DNA of 36,079 bases from a virus, in IMG/VR virus record IMGVR_UViG_3300042992_001439, positions 1-36,079 of that record; one strand, given 5' to 3'. Under the pieces are notes generated by a model that was given only the letters and a program-made list of their open reading frames with translations, searched no databases and had not been told where the DNA came from. Within the stretch, counting starts at the first letter, position 1. The number at the start of each line of letters is the position of its first letter. A program made the translations under genes and the position numbers. Below are positions 1 to 7,483 of this stretch, one piece after another.

Positions 1-1557
1 ATCCGTAAGGCTCAGGGCTGTAGGTGTTCCGCCGTGGTCAGAGGTAATTGCATAACCATTATTGGTGAATTGGGAATCATTGAATGTGGTAACTCCACCG
101 CCGCCTTGGTAGAAAGCCCAAGATGAATGATTGGAAATCTTTATACGATTGAACGTCATTGTTCCAGAGGCGTTGTAAATCAGACCACCGTTCCATGACA
201 CATTTTTACCTTGCTTGAATGTCATGTCTTCAATAACAATTGTTCTTGAGCCATTGTTGTAAATTGCCCGCCACAAATTATTGCCATCAATAATCGTCGT
301 AGTCATTCCCGTGCCAGTGATTGTTACACCAGCCGTAATATTGGGCAAGTCGGAAGTAAGGGTGATTGTCCCTTCTGTGGTGATGTCAATGGCATCGTAA
401 ATCCCACCAGCATTTGCGTTGGCTTGATTGATTGCCCAGCGAAGAGTTCCGCTTGAACCATCATCCAAGAGACTTGTAACTTCAAGCGATGTTGAAGCGG
501 GAATAGTAGTAGTGGTGGTGGTACTTGTAGTAGTCGTAGTGCTCGTGGTGGTTGTCTGAGGAACCGTAGTGCTCGTAGTGCTCGTAGTAGTAGTTTGGGC
601 AACAGTAGTTGTAGTTGTAGTTGTAGTTGTAGGGGGAACCGTTGGGGCAGTCTCACTATTTGACGCAACTCCGCCAAATGATGCGCAATTGTTTGAAATG
701 CAACGGTTCGTTGAACCAGCCTCGCTATCAACCATCAGCGCTGGAGGTAAACCTGAATCATCAAGGTTAAACGAAGCAAAACCAAGTTTATAAGTACCGC
801 TTATAGAGACTTGATATGTTGAAGTTTGCCAACCCGTAGAGCCATAAGAATTCGTTGAGTAGTCGCCAGTGCCGGGATTGGTGAATCCAAGAAGTGCGTA
901 TTGCTTGACATAGTTGTTTACCGTTACTACTGGAGTGCCAGTAACAGTCACGGGGACAAGTGAAGTTATGGAGCCGTCGTTGAAGGGTACATAGTCAGTT
1001 CCGACATAGTTCCACGCCATTGTGTAGGTCGTGCCTGCCGTCAGTTCTACCTCACGAGTAATCCATGCTGCGTCTGTCGGTGTACCTTGACCGTTGCCTG
1101 ATGCTTGCGCCTGCGATGTAAGCATGTTTTTAATTTCTGTTACCGAGCCAGCCGAAAGGCTCAAAGCACTTGCCGCTTGGTCAAAAGTCTGTTCACTTTT
1201 GGGTTGAAGAAGAACAGCGTTTGTTCCGTTATTAGGGGAGAATGTCCAACTGCCAGAAGCAACTGCTGAGGCGTAATACGGGCTAGACGGACTTCCAACA
1301 GCACCCCTAGAACCGTGAGTGAAAGTCCGAGAACCAGTAAATATGGTTACGCCACTACCGTTGCCAGTGATGGTGCTACCCAATGTTCCCGTTTGGGATC
1401 CTTTTGACCAGCCTGTGAAAGTTCCATCCTCAAAACCTGCATCAGGGAAAGAAGCAGCCTGTGCCGTATCGGGCAAAGGGACAAAAAGGGCGAGCAGAAC
1501 TACTGAGACAATGAGCGCTGACACGCGCCGAAATGACAAATTAGACCGTTGAAGCAA
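1..1557 (-). CDS. Secreted multidomain protein with poly-Thr linker and beta-helix domain (3' truncated)
   Basis: The frame stays open to the left edge, so the C-terminus is missing (about 519 residues visible). No ATG is available; in-frame TTG at 1557 or 1539 and GTG at 1524 are possible. The two TTG starts keep the basic n-region (LSFRR) of a convincing Sec signal peptide (hydrophobic core ALIVSVVLLALFVPL, cleavage likely after DTAQA). Next comes a beta-sandwich-like region opening with the FEDGTFTGW motif seen in extracellular carbohydrate-binding modules, then a Thr/Ser/Pro linker of about 45 residues encoded near 501-640, then a region typical of right-handed beta-helix surface proteins (SGTLRWAINQANANAG). 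Role inferred: exported adhesin or polysaccharide-binding protein. It diverges from the fibre gene at 1662. A signal peptide is unusual for a phage virion protein; the poly-Thr linker style is common in actinobacterial surface proteins. It could be host-derived cargo or the edge of host DNA. Confidence 0.7.
   Translation of the reverse strand, partial: MLQRSNLSFRRVSALIVSVVLLALFVPLPDTAQAASFPDAGFEDGTFTGWSKGSQTGTLGSTITGNGSGVTIFTGSRTFTHGSRGAVGSPSSPYYASAVASGSWTFSPNNGTNAVLLQPKSEQTFDQAASALSLSAGSVTEIKNMLTSQAQASGNGQGTPTDAAWITREVELTAGTTYTMAWNYVGTDYVPFNDGSITSLVPVTVTGTPVVTVNNYVKQYALLGFTNPGTGDYSTNSYGSTGWQTSTYQVSISGTYKLGFASFNLDDSGLPPALMVDSEAGSTNRCISNNCASFGGVASNSETAPTVPPTTTTTTTTTVAQTTTTSTTSTTVPQTTTTSTTTTTSTTTTTTIPASTSLEVTSLLDDGSSGTLRWAINQANANAGGIYDAIDITTEGTITLTSDLPNITAGVTITGTGMTTTIIDGNNLWRAIYNNGSRTIVIEDMTFKQGKNVSWNGGLIYNASGTMTFNRIKISNHSSWAFYQGGGGVTTFNDSQFTNNGYAITSDHGGTPTALSLTD
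501..640 (-). repeat. Low-complexity threonine-codon tract
   Basis: Runs of ACT, ACA and ACG codons (read on the minus strand) encode two or three blocks of consecutive Thr broken by VAQ, VPQ and Ser. This is the interdomain linker of the left-edge secreted protein. Such tracts change length easily by slippage and are often O-glycosylated in exported proteins; glycosylation here is only a guess. Confidence 0.8.
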
Positions 1558-1619
1558 TGAAGAACCCCGACGATAATTTTACAACATTGCAGTCACATTA
1601 AAATAAACCCATTTTGATG

Positions 1620-1625
1620 TATAAT
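1620..1625 (+). promoter_or_regulatory. Possible -10 element (TATAAT) of the rightward fibre operon
   Basis: A perfect TATAAT lies 36 bases upstream of the ATG at 1662, in the divergent gap between the secreted-protein gene and the first plus-strand gene. No good TTGACA-like -35 box is seen at 16-18 bases spacing, so a sigma-70-type promoter is only weakly supported. A short GAGG near 1654-1657 can serve as the ribosome binding site. Confidence 0.3.
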
Positions 1626-1661
1626 TCAACAACGCTAAACACAAAATTGTGATGAGGTCAT

Positions 1662-2528
1662 ATGGCAGGTGCGGGAGTTCGGTTATTTACTGCTGGTAGC
1701 CAGTTATTGGCTTCGCAAATAAACGACTATTTAATGGATCAGGTTGTCACCTACTTCACAGACAGCGCTGCTCGTGATGAGGCTTTTGGTGGTATTGGCG
1801 AACCTTCGCTAAGCCCAGGGAGAGTCTGTTACCTGTTTTCTGACAACAAACTTTACCTTTACGGCAACGATAATCAATGGACAGAAATCGGTGCACAGAT
1901 AGACGACCTAGAAGTAACTACAGGCAAACTTGCTGACGGTGCTGTAACCTCAACAAAAATTCTTGACGGAACCATCCTGAACATTGACATTAATGCTTCT
2001 GCTGCGATTGCCTACAGCAAGTTGAATCTTGCCACTTCTATTGTCAACGCTGACATTAATGCTTCAGCCGCGATAGATAAAACAAAGATTTCTGGTACCG
2101 CAGTCACCTTGGCAGACACGGGAACCATAACCAGCACGATGATTGCCAACGATTCAATCATTGATGCCGACATTAAGAGCAATGCGGCGATAGCACTAGG
2201 GAAATTAGCCGATGCAACTATTGACATCAAAACAGCAAACTACACGCTCGTCTTAACAGACAAAAATAAGTTCATTAAAATGAACATAACAAGCACGGCG
2301 AATACTGTCACCGTCCCTCTTGACTCAACAGTTACCTTCCCCGAAGGAGCACAAATTCATATTATTCAATACGGAACAGGCAAGACGCAAATTGTTGGTG
2401 CCTCGGGGTCGGTAATACTTTATTCAACTCCGGGCGCTTTCTTACGTGCACAATATTCATCGGCAACTTTGCTGAAGTGCGCCGCGGCGAACACTTGGAT
2501 GTTGATGGGTGACTTGAGTGCTTCATGA
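1662..2528 (+). CDS. Phage tail-fibre-like structural protein
   Basis: 288 residues. The N-terminus (GVRLFTAGSQLLASQINDYL) and following segment with GRVCYLFSDNKLYLYG look like the attachment head of minor fibre proteins from aquatic phages. Residues about 85-185 contain a repeated pattern of the type ADGAVTSTKILDG / NADINASAAIDKTKI, a stalk-like beta repeat. The C-terminal third (ANYTLVLTDKNKFIKMN ... GDLSAS) is a beta-rich fibre domain that recurs in the middle of the protein at 11144-12295. It is the first gene of the plus-strand block and its TGA overlaps the next ATG (ATGA), suggesting translational coupling. A structural role is well supported; the exact position on the virion is unknown. 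Confidence 0.75.
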   Translation: MAGAGVRLFTAGSQLLASQINDYLMDQVVTYFTDSAARDEAFGGIGEPSLSPGRVCYLFSDNKLYLYGNDNQWTEIGAQIDDLEVTTGKLADGAVTSTKILDGTILNIDINASAAIAYSKLNLATSIVNADINASAAIDKTKISGTAVTLADTGTITSTMIANDSIIDADIKSNAAIALGKLADATIDIKTANYTLVLTDKNKFIKMNITSTANTVTVPLDSTVTFPEGAQIHIIQYGTGKTQIVGASGSVILYSTPGAFLRAQYSSATLLKCAAANTWMLMGDLSAS

Positions 2529-3226
2529 TCCCCGGCAATACTTCTAGCCAAGGAAAGTATGTAGATCCGCCGACGTCTGTTTCGGCTACTGCGGGGAACG
2601 GTCAGGCAACTGTTTCGTTTACTTTGCCTGTTTACGATGGTAAGGGTGTAGCAACTTTTGTGGCTACTTCTTCACCGGGTGGTTTTACTGCGAGTGGGGC
2701 TAGTTCGCCTATTACTGTTACTGGTTTGAGTAATGGTACTGCTTATACTTTTACGGTTACTACGATTAGCGGTTATGGGGTGACTACTGTTTCTAGTGCT
2801 TCAACTGCGGTCACACCTGTTGCCCCTGCCCCTCCTTCCTTCCCTCCTTCGTTTCCTGTCCCTCCTTCGTTCCCACCAGATTTCACGCCTGTCCCTCCTT
2901 CATTCCCACCGTCCTTCCCACCTTCTTTCCCTCCTTCGTTCCCACCGTCGTTCCCACCGTCGTTCCCGCCTTCTTTCCCTCCTTGTTTCGCCACCTGTAC
3001 GCCACCATGCGGCGCTGCGACGCTTTCCGGTTCTACAGCCTGTGGAGGAGCCGTTTGTTGTGGCTGTGCTTCGGGATGTCCGGGATGTTGGTCTGGCAAC
3101 CGCAGGTGGAACAGGGACTGTTACACCTACAGCCAGCAATCGTGTGTTGACGCATGTGGCACAACCCGCTACCGTACATGTAGTAGTTTCTGTGTAGATT
3201 CAACTGTTGCAAGTTCTTGTTGCTAA
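2525..3226 (+). CDS. FNIII protein with (PPSF)n repeat and Cys-rich C-terminus
   Basis: 233 residues in three parts. Residues about 14-98 form a fibronectin type III domain (PPTSVSATAGNGQATVSF, then GLSNGTAYTFTVTT). Residues 103-155 are a proline/phenylalanine repeat: PPSF units interrupted once by PPDF, with seven in a row, ending in PPCF. Residues 154-233 hold about 16 cysteines, including CC, CxC and CPGC arrangements. FNIII domains are common in phage tail proteins; the Pro-rich part resembles stiff extended linkers, and the Cys-rich end could be a disulfide knot or a metal site. It starts within the stop of the upstream fibre gene (ATGA). Several candidate prolyl-hydroxylase-like genes lie directly downstream, so hydroxylation of the repeat is possible but unproven. 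The composition is unlike any neighbour. Confidence 0.65.
   Translation: MIPGNTSSQGKYVDPPTSVSATAGNGQATVSFTLPVYDGKGVATFVATSSPGGFTASGASSPITVTGLSNGTAYTFTVTTISGYGVTTVSSASTAVTPVAPAPPSFPPSFPVPPSFPPDFTPVPPSFPPSFPPSFPPSFPPSFPPSFPPSFPPCFATCTPPCGAATLSGSTACGGAVCCGCASGCPGCWSGNRRWNRDCYTYSQQSCVDACGTTRYRTCSSFCVDSTVASSCC
2831..2989 (+). repeat. 12-base tandem repeat encoding PPSF
   Basis: Degenerate 12-base units (variants of CCTCCTTCGTTC and CCACCGTCGTTC) encode PPSF/PPDF/PPCF tetrapeptides, with seven uninterrupted PPSF units and a final PPCF. Third-base variation between units with an unchanged amino-acid pattern suggests selection at protein level rather than only recent slippage. Confidence 0.85.
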
Positions 3227-3246
3227 AATAAAATCAAGGAGACAAA

Positions 3247-3489
3247 ATGTCAGATATGGATACAGAAGAAACACCCAAACCAACAGTCTTTGCGTTCATC
3301 GTTGATGGCGAAGTTGGCTGGTTGCATGGCTACGATTACCGCGCCGAACAAGCCGTCGCAGCGTTAAGGTCAAATCCTGTAGTCGTTGAAGTATCGCAAG
3401 AAGACGTAGACCGAATGGTCACACCAGAAGACGGACCGAATTATATTGGTTGGACTTATCTAGACGGCGTTTTCAGTCCACCAGCATGA
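3247..3489 (+). CDS. Small phage protein, tail-associated type
   Basis: 80 residues, acidic, with AAGGAG placed well ahead of the ATG. No enzyme motif is seen. The C-terminus (GWTYLDGVFSPPA) has the W-x-Y-x-x-G-x-F-x-P-P pattern that ends many small phage proteins encoded beside tail-fibre genes, some of them assembly chaperones. The middle holds a short helical segment (RAEQAVAALRS). Its stop overlaps the next start by ATGA. A fibre-assembly accessory role is a reasonable guess from context; the function is not known. Confidence 0.6.
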   Translation: MSDMDTEETPKPTVFAFIVDGEVGWLHGYDYRAEQAVAALRSNPVVVEVSQEDVDRMVTPEDGPNYIGWTYLDGVFSPPA

Positions 3490-3713
3490 GTGCTTGGAAA
3501 GATTATAAGAAGAAGTTAGGTGAAGCGCGACCTTGGGATTTGTTAGCCGAAGAAGCAGCACGGGTATCTATAGAAGACGAGAAAACTAGATACGACATTT
3601 GTCTTGATTGCGACAGATTGCTCCCCATCACTCATCAATGCAAAGAGTGCGGATGTTTCATGAAACTAAAAGTCAAATTAAAAGTTGCTACATGCCCTCT
3701 CGGTAAATGGTAG
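3486..3713 (+). CDS. Small zinc-ribbon protein, DUF6171-like (copy 1)
   Basis: 75 residues starting at the ATG that overlaps the preceding stop (ATGA). An upstream ATG at 3450 lies inside the previous gene and is less likely. The C-terminal half has two Cys pairs and a conserved tail: CLDC, then QCKECGCFMKLK, then CPLGKW at the end. This C-x2-C ... C-x2-C-G-C-F ... C-P-x-x-K-W pattern is that of DUF6171-type zinc ribbons. In phages such ribbons often sit beside glycosyltransferases and oxygenases, as here. The N-terminal 30 residues are a charged helix. The molecular role is unknown; metal binding is likely. Confidence 0.7.
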   Translation: MSAWKDYKKKLGEARPWDLLAEEAARVSIEDEKTRYDICLDCDRLLPITHQCKECGCFMKLKVKLKVATCPLGKW

Positions 3714-3719
3714 CCATTT

Positions 3720-4337
3720 ATGGACATAGTGGAACGCAGGGCGTTGCCAGATTTGGTTCCACCAAGTTATTGGGGTAATGATGCAAAAAATATCCACATA
3801 GTGGATAATTTCGCTACAACCGACGAAGTAAAAAATCTCAACGACTATGTAGCGTCTATTACCAATTGGACTGGCAATCAAGAAAACTTTAGATATAAAG
3901 ATAAAATACATTTAAACATTGACCAATCAATGCTCCCATTGTTTGATGATTTATTTGCCCGAATGAAAAACAGCATTCAATCAGTTTTCCCCGTTGAAGC
4001 AATCCCGAATGGGTCATCTATCTGTAAATGGGTAGTTGGAGATTCCCAACCAGTTCATGCTGACAAACAAGAACAAGACGGACGCCCCAATTCTCAACAA
4101 GACCAAGACATCGCCTCTGTGATTTATATAAACGATGGTTCGGAGTTTGGTGGTGGGGAACTTTATTTTCCAAATCAATCTTTGCAAATAAAACCCAAAG
4201 CAGGGATGGCTGTATTTTTCCCCGGTGACATAAATTATTCACACGGCGTAAAAACGGTGACCTCTGGCGAAAGATATACCATCCCGTTTTTTTGGAAGGT
4301 CATTTGTGTTAAACAGGCGAACGAAAAGACTGCGTGA
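3720..4337 (+). CDS. 2OG-Fe(II) oxygenase, prolyl-4-hydroxylase-like (1)
   Basis: 205 residues. The jelly-roll core carries the usual facial triad: H113-A-D115 (PVHADKQ) and distal H175 (INYSHGV), with R185 ten residues later to bind the 2OG C5 carboxylate. The family strand motif GGGELYF lies between them. The enzyme would use O2 and 2-oxoglutarate to hydroxylate a substrate, giving succinate and CO2. It begins seven bases after the zinc-ribbon gene and is followed by a glycosyltransferase-like gene. The substrate is unknown: protein proline or lysine in tail proteins and sugar or lipid groups are all possible. Confidence 0.85.
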   Translation: MDIVERRALPDLVPPSYWGNDAKNIHIVDNFATTDEVKNLNDYVASITNWTGNQENFRYKDKIHLNIDQSMLPLFDDLFARMKNSIQSVFPVEAIPNGSSICKWVVGDSQPVHADKQEQDGRPNSQQDQDIASVIYINDGSEFGGGELYFPNQSLQIKPKAGMAVFFPGDINYSHGVKTVTSGERYTIPFFWKVICVKQANEKTA

Positions 4338-4352
4338 TTAGCAGTACGCGGT

Positions 4353-5123
4353 ATGGAAATAAAATTATGGCATTTTTATCATGCGTATGCCCAAGAAAAT
4401 CAAGAGCACATTTGGCGACCAATAGTTGACGAGCATGTCAACATGTTGCAGTCATCTGGTATTTCATCAAAACTAAACAAAACCTACATAGGTGTTGTGG
4501 GCGACGAAACTAGTGCAGACAAAATTTCAACAATATTTAAAACAAAAGGTATAGATCACGAGATTTGCGCAGTTAGTGATCACGGCTGGGAGCAAGTAAC
4601 TCTAAACAAATTATATGAGTTTTCCTTAAGCAACGATGGTTATGTGCTTTATGCACACACAAAAGGTGCGTTCTACCCAACCAAGGTAAGGGATTCCCAC
4701 AGAAGAACAATGAGCGAACATCTCATTGGAAGATGGACAGAAAACGTGGATCTATTGTCCAAGGGGTTCTCCGCTACAGGATTGTTCTTTCTAAAAGGTT
4801 CCCCAGAACCAAAAGTAAAACAACCCGAAGAATCAGCACCCGAGGACATACACCCCAACATAAAGCGCTATCGCGGATTTTTCGCAGGCAACTTCTGGTG
4901 GTGCAATTTAGATTTCATAAAACGGATGGGGTATCCATCTATGGAAAACAGAATAAAAGCAGAAGGGTGGATGAATAATTTATACGATTCAACTGATAGT
5001 TTTGAATACATGGTTTACGACATGCTTCCCAACAAATTATACGACATCCTTGCTCCGTGTCTTCTTCTTCCACATGATGAGCGATGCTTAATATGCCCCA
5101 CCTTGGCAAGCAAAGAAGTGTGA
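4353..5123 (+). CDS. Probable glycosyltransferase (HTKG-type)
   Basis: 256 residues. The fold looks like a nucleotide-sugar transferase: an N-terminal alpha/beta part (KLWHFYHAYAQ ... KTYIGVVGDE), a central VLYAHTKGAF motif (residues 98-107) and a FFAGNFWWCNLDFIKRM segment (residues 176-192). HTKG-like and GNFWW-like motifs occur in uncharacterised glycosyltransferases related to rhamnan synthesis proteins and in phage homologues. There is no clear DxD, so catalytic residues cannot be named. It lies between two 2OG oxygenase genes with a one-base gap to the next gene, suggesting a joint modification pathway. No strong ribosome binding site is seen, so coupling to the upstream gene is likely. 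Confidence 0.6.
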   Translation: MEIKLWHFYHAYAQENQEHIWRPIVDEHVNMLQSSGISSKLNKTYIGVVGDETSADKISTIFKTKGIDHEICAVSDHGWEQVTLNKLYEFSLSNDGYVLYAHTKGAFYPTKVRDSHRRTMSEHLIGRWTENVDLLSKGFSATGLFFLKGSPEPKVKQPEESAPEDIHPNIKRYRGFFAGNFWWCNLDFIKRMGYPSMENRIKAEGWMNNLYDSTDSFEYMVYDMLPNKLYDILAPCLLLPHDERCLICPTLASKEV

Positions 5124-5124
5124 C

Positions 5125-5982
5125 ATGGAAGCAAAAGAACTTTACCCCAAAGTCATGGTTTTTGAAAATGCTTTAGAAAATCCTCAAGATTTTTTGAAGT
5201 CCATCACCGTGGACATGGAATATGTAAACCCATGGACACCATGGTATTCGCTTGGCAAAGAAACATTTTTTACTGAATACTCATGGATTGAAACAGAAAA
5301 CTTTCCTACACAAGAACAATGGGATGAGAAGTTTGGTGGTCTCAAAAATCCATTGGCTAAACGAATATCTGATTTGTTTTACGATTGCACAAAACAATAT
5401 GTAGAAAAATACGGTGTCACTATCCCAAACTGGTCTCACGGAACCCCATACCTTTTAATACATGACGCGAAAGAACCAACGCAAAAAACAGCGATGACCT
5501 ACCACACGGATTTCATTATGGCGCAAACACACAATCCGGGGTACAAGCATTGGGTCACATGTTTGGTGTATCTGAACGACGACTACGAAGGAGGTGAAGT
5601 AGCCTTCAAAGTATTCAAAGACGATGTTGATTTTGATCACTTCATTTATAAACCAATAAAAGACGATTACGAAGGAGGTGAAGTATCCCTCCAAGCATCC
5701 AAAGACGATGTTGATTTTGATTACTTTATTTACAAACCAAAAGCAGGAGATGTTCTCGTGTTACCCGCTCATCCACCGTATTATCATGGTGTTCACGCGG
5801 CAAAAATTAGTGAAAAAGTTTTTATCAGATTGTTTTGGGGATACGAATATGCTGGCAGTGAAGAATGGCTAGCAAATCAAAACAAATATGGCAAAGAAAA
5901 ATGGGGAGAAATGGAAAAAGAACGGTTAGATGAAGAATTCAAAACAGCAAAATGGTCAAAGGGTCCGATAGAGGAGTTATAA
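5125..5982 (+). CDS. 2OG-Fe(II) oxygenase with internal tandem duplication (2)
   Basis: 285 residues, long for this group. The facial triad is H127-T-D129 (TYHTDF) and H221 (YYHGVH); K231 stands where many homologues have Arg for 2OG binding, a known alternative in prolyl 4-hydroxylases. Between them the DDYEGGEV segment occurs twice: residues 152-179 and 180-207 are an in-frame duplication (84 bases each) that adds a second copy of the strand and loop lining the active-site mouth. The C-terminal 40 residues are charged and helical. It sits one base after the glycosyltransferase gene and touches the next oxygenase gene. Catalysis looks intact; the duplication may reshape substrate access. Confidence 0.85.
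   Translation: MEAKELYPKVMVFENALENPQDFLKSITVDMEYVNPWTPWYSLGKETFFTEYSWIETENFPTQEQWDEKFGGLKNPLAKRISDLFYDCTKQYVEKYGVTIPNWSHGTPYLLIHDAKEPTQKTAMTYHTDFIMAQTHNPGYKHWVTCLVYLNDDYEGGEVAFKVFKDDVDFDHFIYKPIKDDYEGGEVSLQASKDDVDFDYFIYKPKAGDVLVLPAHPPYYHGVHAAKISEKVFIRLFWGYEYAGSEEWLANQNKYGKEKWGEMEKERLDEEFKTAKWSKGPIEEL
5578..5745 (+). repeat. 84-base in-frame tandem duplication
   Basis: Unit 1 (5578-5661) and unit 2 (5662-5745) differ at about 12 of 84 bases by eye (roughly 86% identity). Both encode DDYEGGEV ... KDDVDFD-x-FIYKP. A shared central run (AAAGACGATGTTGATTTTGA) is identical. The exact 28-codon length keeps the frame, so this looks like a tolerated or selected duplication rather than decay. Confidence 0.92.
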
Positions 5983-6621
5983 ATGCTTGATTATTATCAT
6001 TTGGGTGTAGAAGAAATGGGTGTTCGTGTATACAAAAACGCGATACCCGATTGTGCTGAAGTTTTAGAAACGATCACTTCATCCATAGACGCTAATCCAG
6101 ACCCGCTTATAAAATGGGAACAAGCGAAAGTCGGACGTAACTTATACATGCCGGACTATAGAAACTGTTGGGATTGTAAATTATCAGTAGATTTTGTTAC
6201 TTCATTAGATAATTCACATAATGGGCTAAGGGACGCATACGGGAAAGTGGTTATGTCAGTAGGTTCTTCCCTGCAACATTATTCGCAGTTCTACAACATG
6301 AATATTACATACATGGAAGCAGTGAACTTTGTGAAATATGGAATAGGTGAACACTTTGATGTTCATGCCGATCACGGGTTTTCTTACACATGCACGGTGT
6401 CAACCACCGCCTATCTTAACGACGACTATGAAGGTGGTGAACTTTGGTTCAATCATTTGGGTATAACATTCAAACCAGAAGCCGGAGATATCTGTGTATT
6501 CCCATCAACATTTATTTACTCGCATGCTTCACTACCCGTCAAATCTGGAGTCAAATATAGTGCTGTGACGATGTTTGACTACAATGATTCCAACCATAAG
6601 GCGGGAGGGTATGCAAGTTGA
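5983..6621 (+). CDS. 2OG-Fe(II) oxygenase (3)
   Basis: 212 residues. The motif GEHFDVHAD gives H128 and D130 as likely iron ligands (H124-F-D126 is a second HxD-like pair just before). The distal ligand is H181 (IYSHASL) and K191 replaces the usual Arg as 2OG-binding residue. NDDYEGGELWF (residues 146-156) matches the duplicated segment of the preceding oxygenase, showing the two are close paralogues. A GAGGAG precedes the ATG, which directly abuts the previous stop. It is probably co-expressed with the upstream oxygenase and glycosyltransferase. Substrate unknown. Confidence 0.85.
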   Translation: MLDYYHLGVEEMGVRVYKNAIPDCAEVLETITSSIDANPDPLIKWEQAKVGRNLYMPDYRNCWDCKLSVDFVTSLDNSHNGLRDAYGKVVMSVGSSLQHYSQFYNMNITYMEAVNFVKYGIGEHFDVHADHGFSYTCTVSTTAYLNDDYEGGELWFNHLGITFKPEAGDICVFPSTFIYSHASLPVKSGVKYSAVTMFDYNDSNHKAGGYAS

Positions 6622-6672
6622 ATATTGAGAAATACACAGATACGCCACCTCATACTTTTGGATAAAAACTAA

Positions 6673-6828
6673 ATGAACAACAAAAAACTTGAAGCACACG
6701 AACGATACGCAATATGCGTAGCATGCCCACGCTTCTTCAAAATCACAGCACAATGCAAAGAATGCGGATGCTTCATGAAAATTAAAACAAAAATGCCTGA
6801 CCAAGAATGCCCGTTAGGCAAATGGTAA
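6673..6828 (+). CDS. Small zinc-ribbon protein, DUF6171-like (copy 2)
   Basis: 51 residues. After a short charged N-terminus the sequence reads ICVAC, then QCKECGCFMKIKTK, then ends CPLGKW, the same pattern as the 75-residue protein at 3486-3713 but without its N-terminal helix. The conserved Cys spacing and the CPLGKW end in two distant copies show that it is a real gene. No clear Shine-Dalgarno is seen ahead of the ATG. It is the last plus-strand gene, only 16 bases from the end of the convergent minus-strand oxygenase gene. Zinc binding is likely, role unknown. Confidence 0.75.
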   Translation: MNNKKLEAHERYAICVACPRFFKITAQCKECGCFMKIKTKMPDQECPLGKW

Positions 6829-6844
6829 ACACAAGACAACTACC

Positions 6845-7483
6845 CTATTGCTGAAACTCCAGCCAAGAAGTCAAAATATATTTAACCCCATCCAACGGCG
6901 GATTACCCCGATGAGTATGAGTGTAAGACGCAGGTGCCAAAACCAAACGTCCCTGCATTGGATGCACCCGTGCCGACTGGTAAATGAACTCTGTTTCACC
7001 ACCCAAATTGACGTCATTGAGATACAAAATAATAAACGCCATTCTCCTTGACGTTGGTATATCCCCTTGCTCGCAATGCCAAACATGATAACCCTCTTTG
7101 GGAAGTGTTTTTTGTAGTTTTATAACAGAAAAATCACATTTAGCAGTACTAGAAGCAAGATGCGGATACTTCTCCAAATACATAGGGAAACAAACATCCC
7201 AAAACTTTGTCAAAAATTCAGGCAAACACTGATCACTCACCGAGTTATCTATAAATACTGATTCCGTATTAATCTCATCTCTCAAACCTATTTCCGTACC
7301 AAAATTTACCGAAGCGTCCTGTTTCGTGCTGCTGTTTCTCTTGAAAGCCATTTTGGAACGGTACTCAAAAAATGCAATGAACTTATTGCATAGTTCTGGA
7401 GAAAAGAAATTATCCCAAACGGCGATATGTTCGCCCAAACTAAAAGATTCTTTACCTGTGTTAGAAGGGTATAAAACTGACAT
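6845..7483 (-). CDS. 2OG-Fe(II) oxygenase, HxE variant (4)
   Basis: 212 residues from the ATG at 7483, which is preceded by AGAGGAG; a start at 7591 would overlap the upstream gene by over 100 bases without a better site. The jelly-roll core has YHVWHCEQGD (H136-C-E138), so a Glu stands where Asp is usual, followed by YLNDVNLGGETEF, distal H191 (YTHTHRG) and K201 as probable 2OG ligand. HxE is found in a minority of the superfamily and can still bind iron. It is the most distal gene of the minus-strand modification operon and overlaps the gene before it by 23 bases. Substrate unknown. Confidence 0.78.
   Translation of the reverse strand: MSVLYPSNTGKESFSLGEHIAVWDNFFSPELCNKFIAFFEYRSKMAFKRNSSTKQDASVNFGTEIGLRDEINTESVFIDNSVSDQCLPEFLTKFWDVCFPMYLEKYPHLASSTAKCDFSVIKLQKTLPKEGYHVWHCEQGDIPTSRRMAFIILYLNDVNLGGETEFIYQSARVHPMQGRLVLAPASYTHTHRGNPPLDGVKYILTSWLEFQQ

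Noticed and set aside
501-640. CRISPR-like or other spaced repeat
   Set aside because: The repeats are codon-level Thr tracts without spacers; no CRISPR array, tRNA or rRNA was seen anywhere in the window.
324-731. Leu/Gln-rich ORF of 135 residues (minus) and Val-rich ORF at 569-793 (plus)
   Set aside because: Both arise from the Thr-codon tract in other frames; the true frame carries the signal peptide and runs off the left edge.
2773-3139. Gly/Glu- or Arg-rich minus-strand ORFs opposite the PPSF repeat
   Set aside because: They are antisense shadows of the 12-base repeat; the plus frame has FNIII and an ATGA-coupled start.
6617-6664. 15-codon TTG-started frame after the third oxygenase gene
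   Set aside because: Too short, with no ribosome binding site or motif; could only be a remnant.
7250-7257. TATAAATA, resembling a T4 late promoter (plus strand)
   Set aside because: It is antisense within an oxygenase gene and has no gene at a suitable distance downstream.
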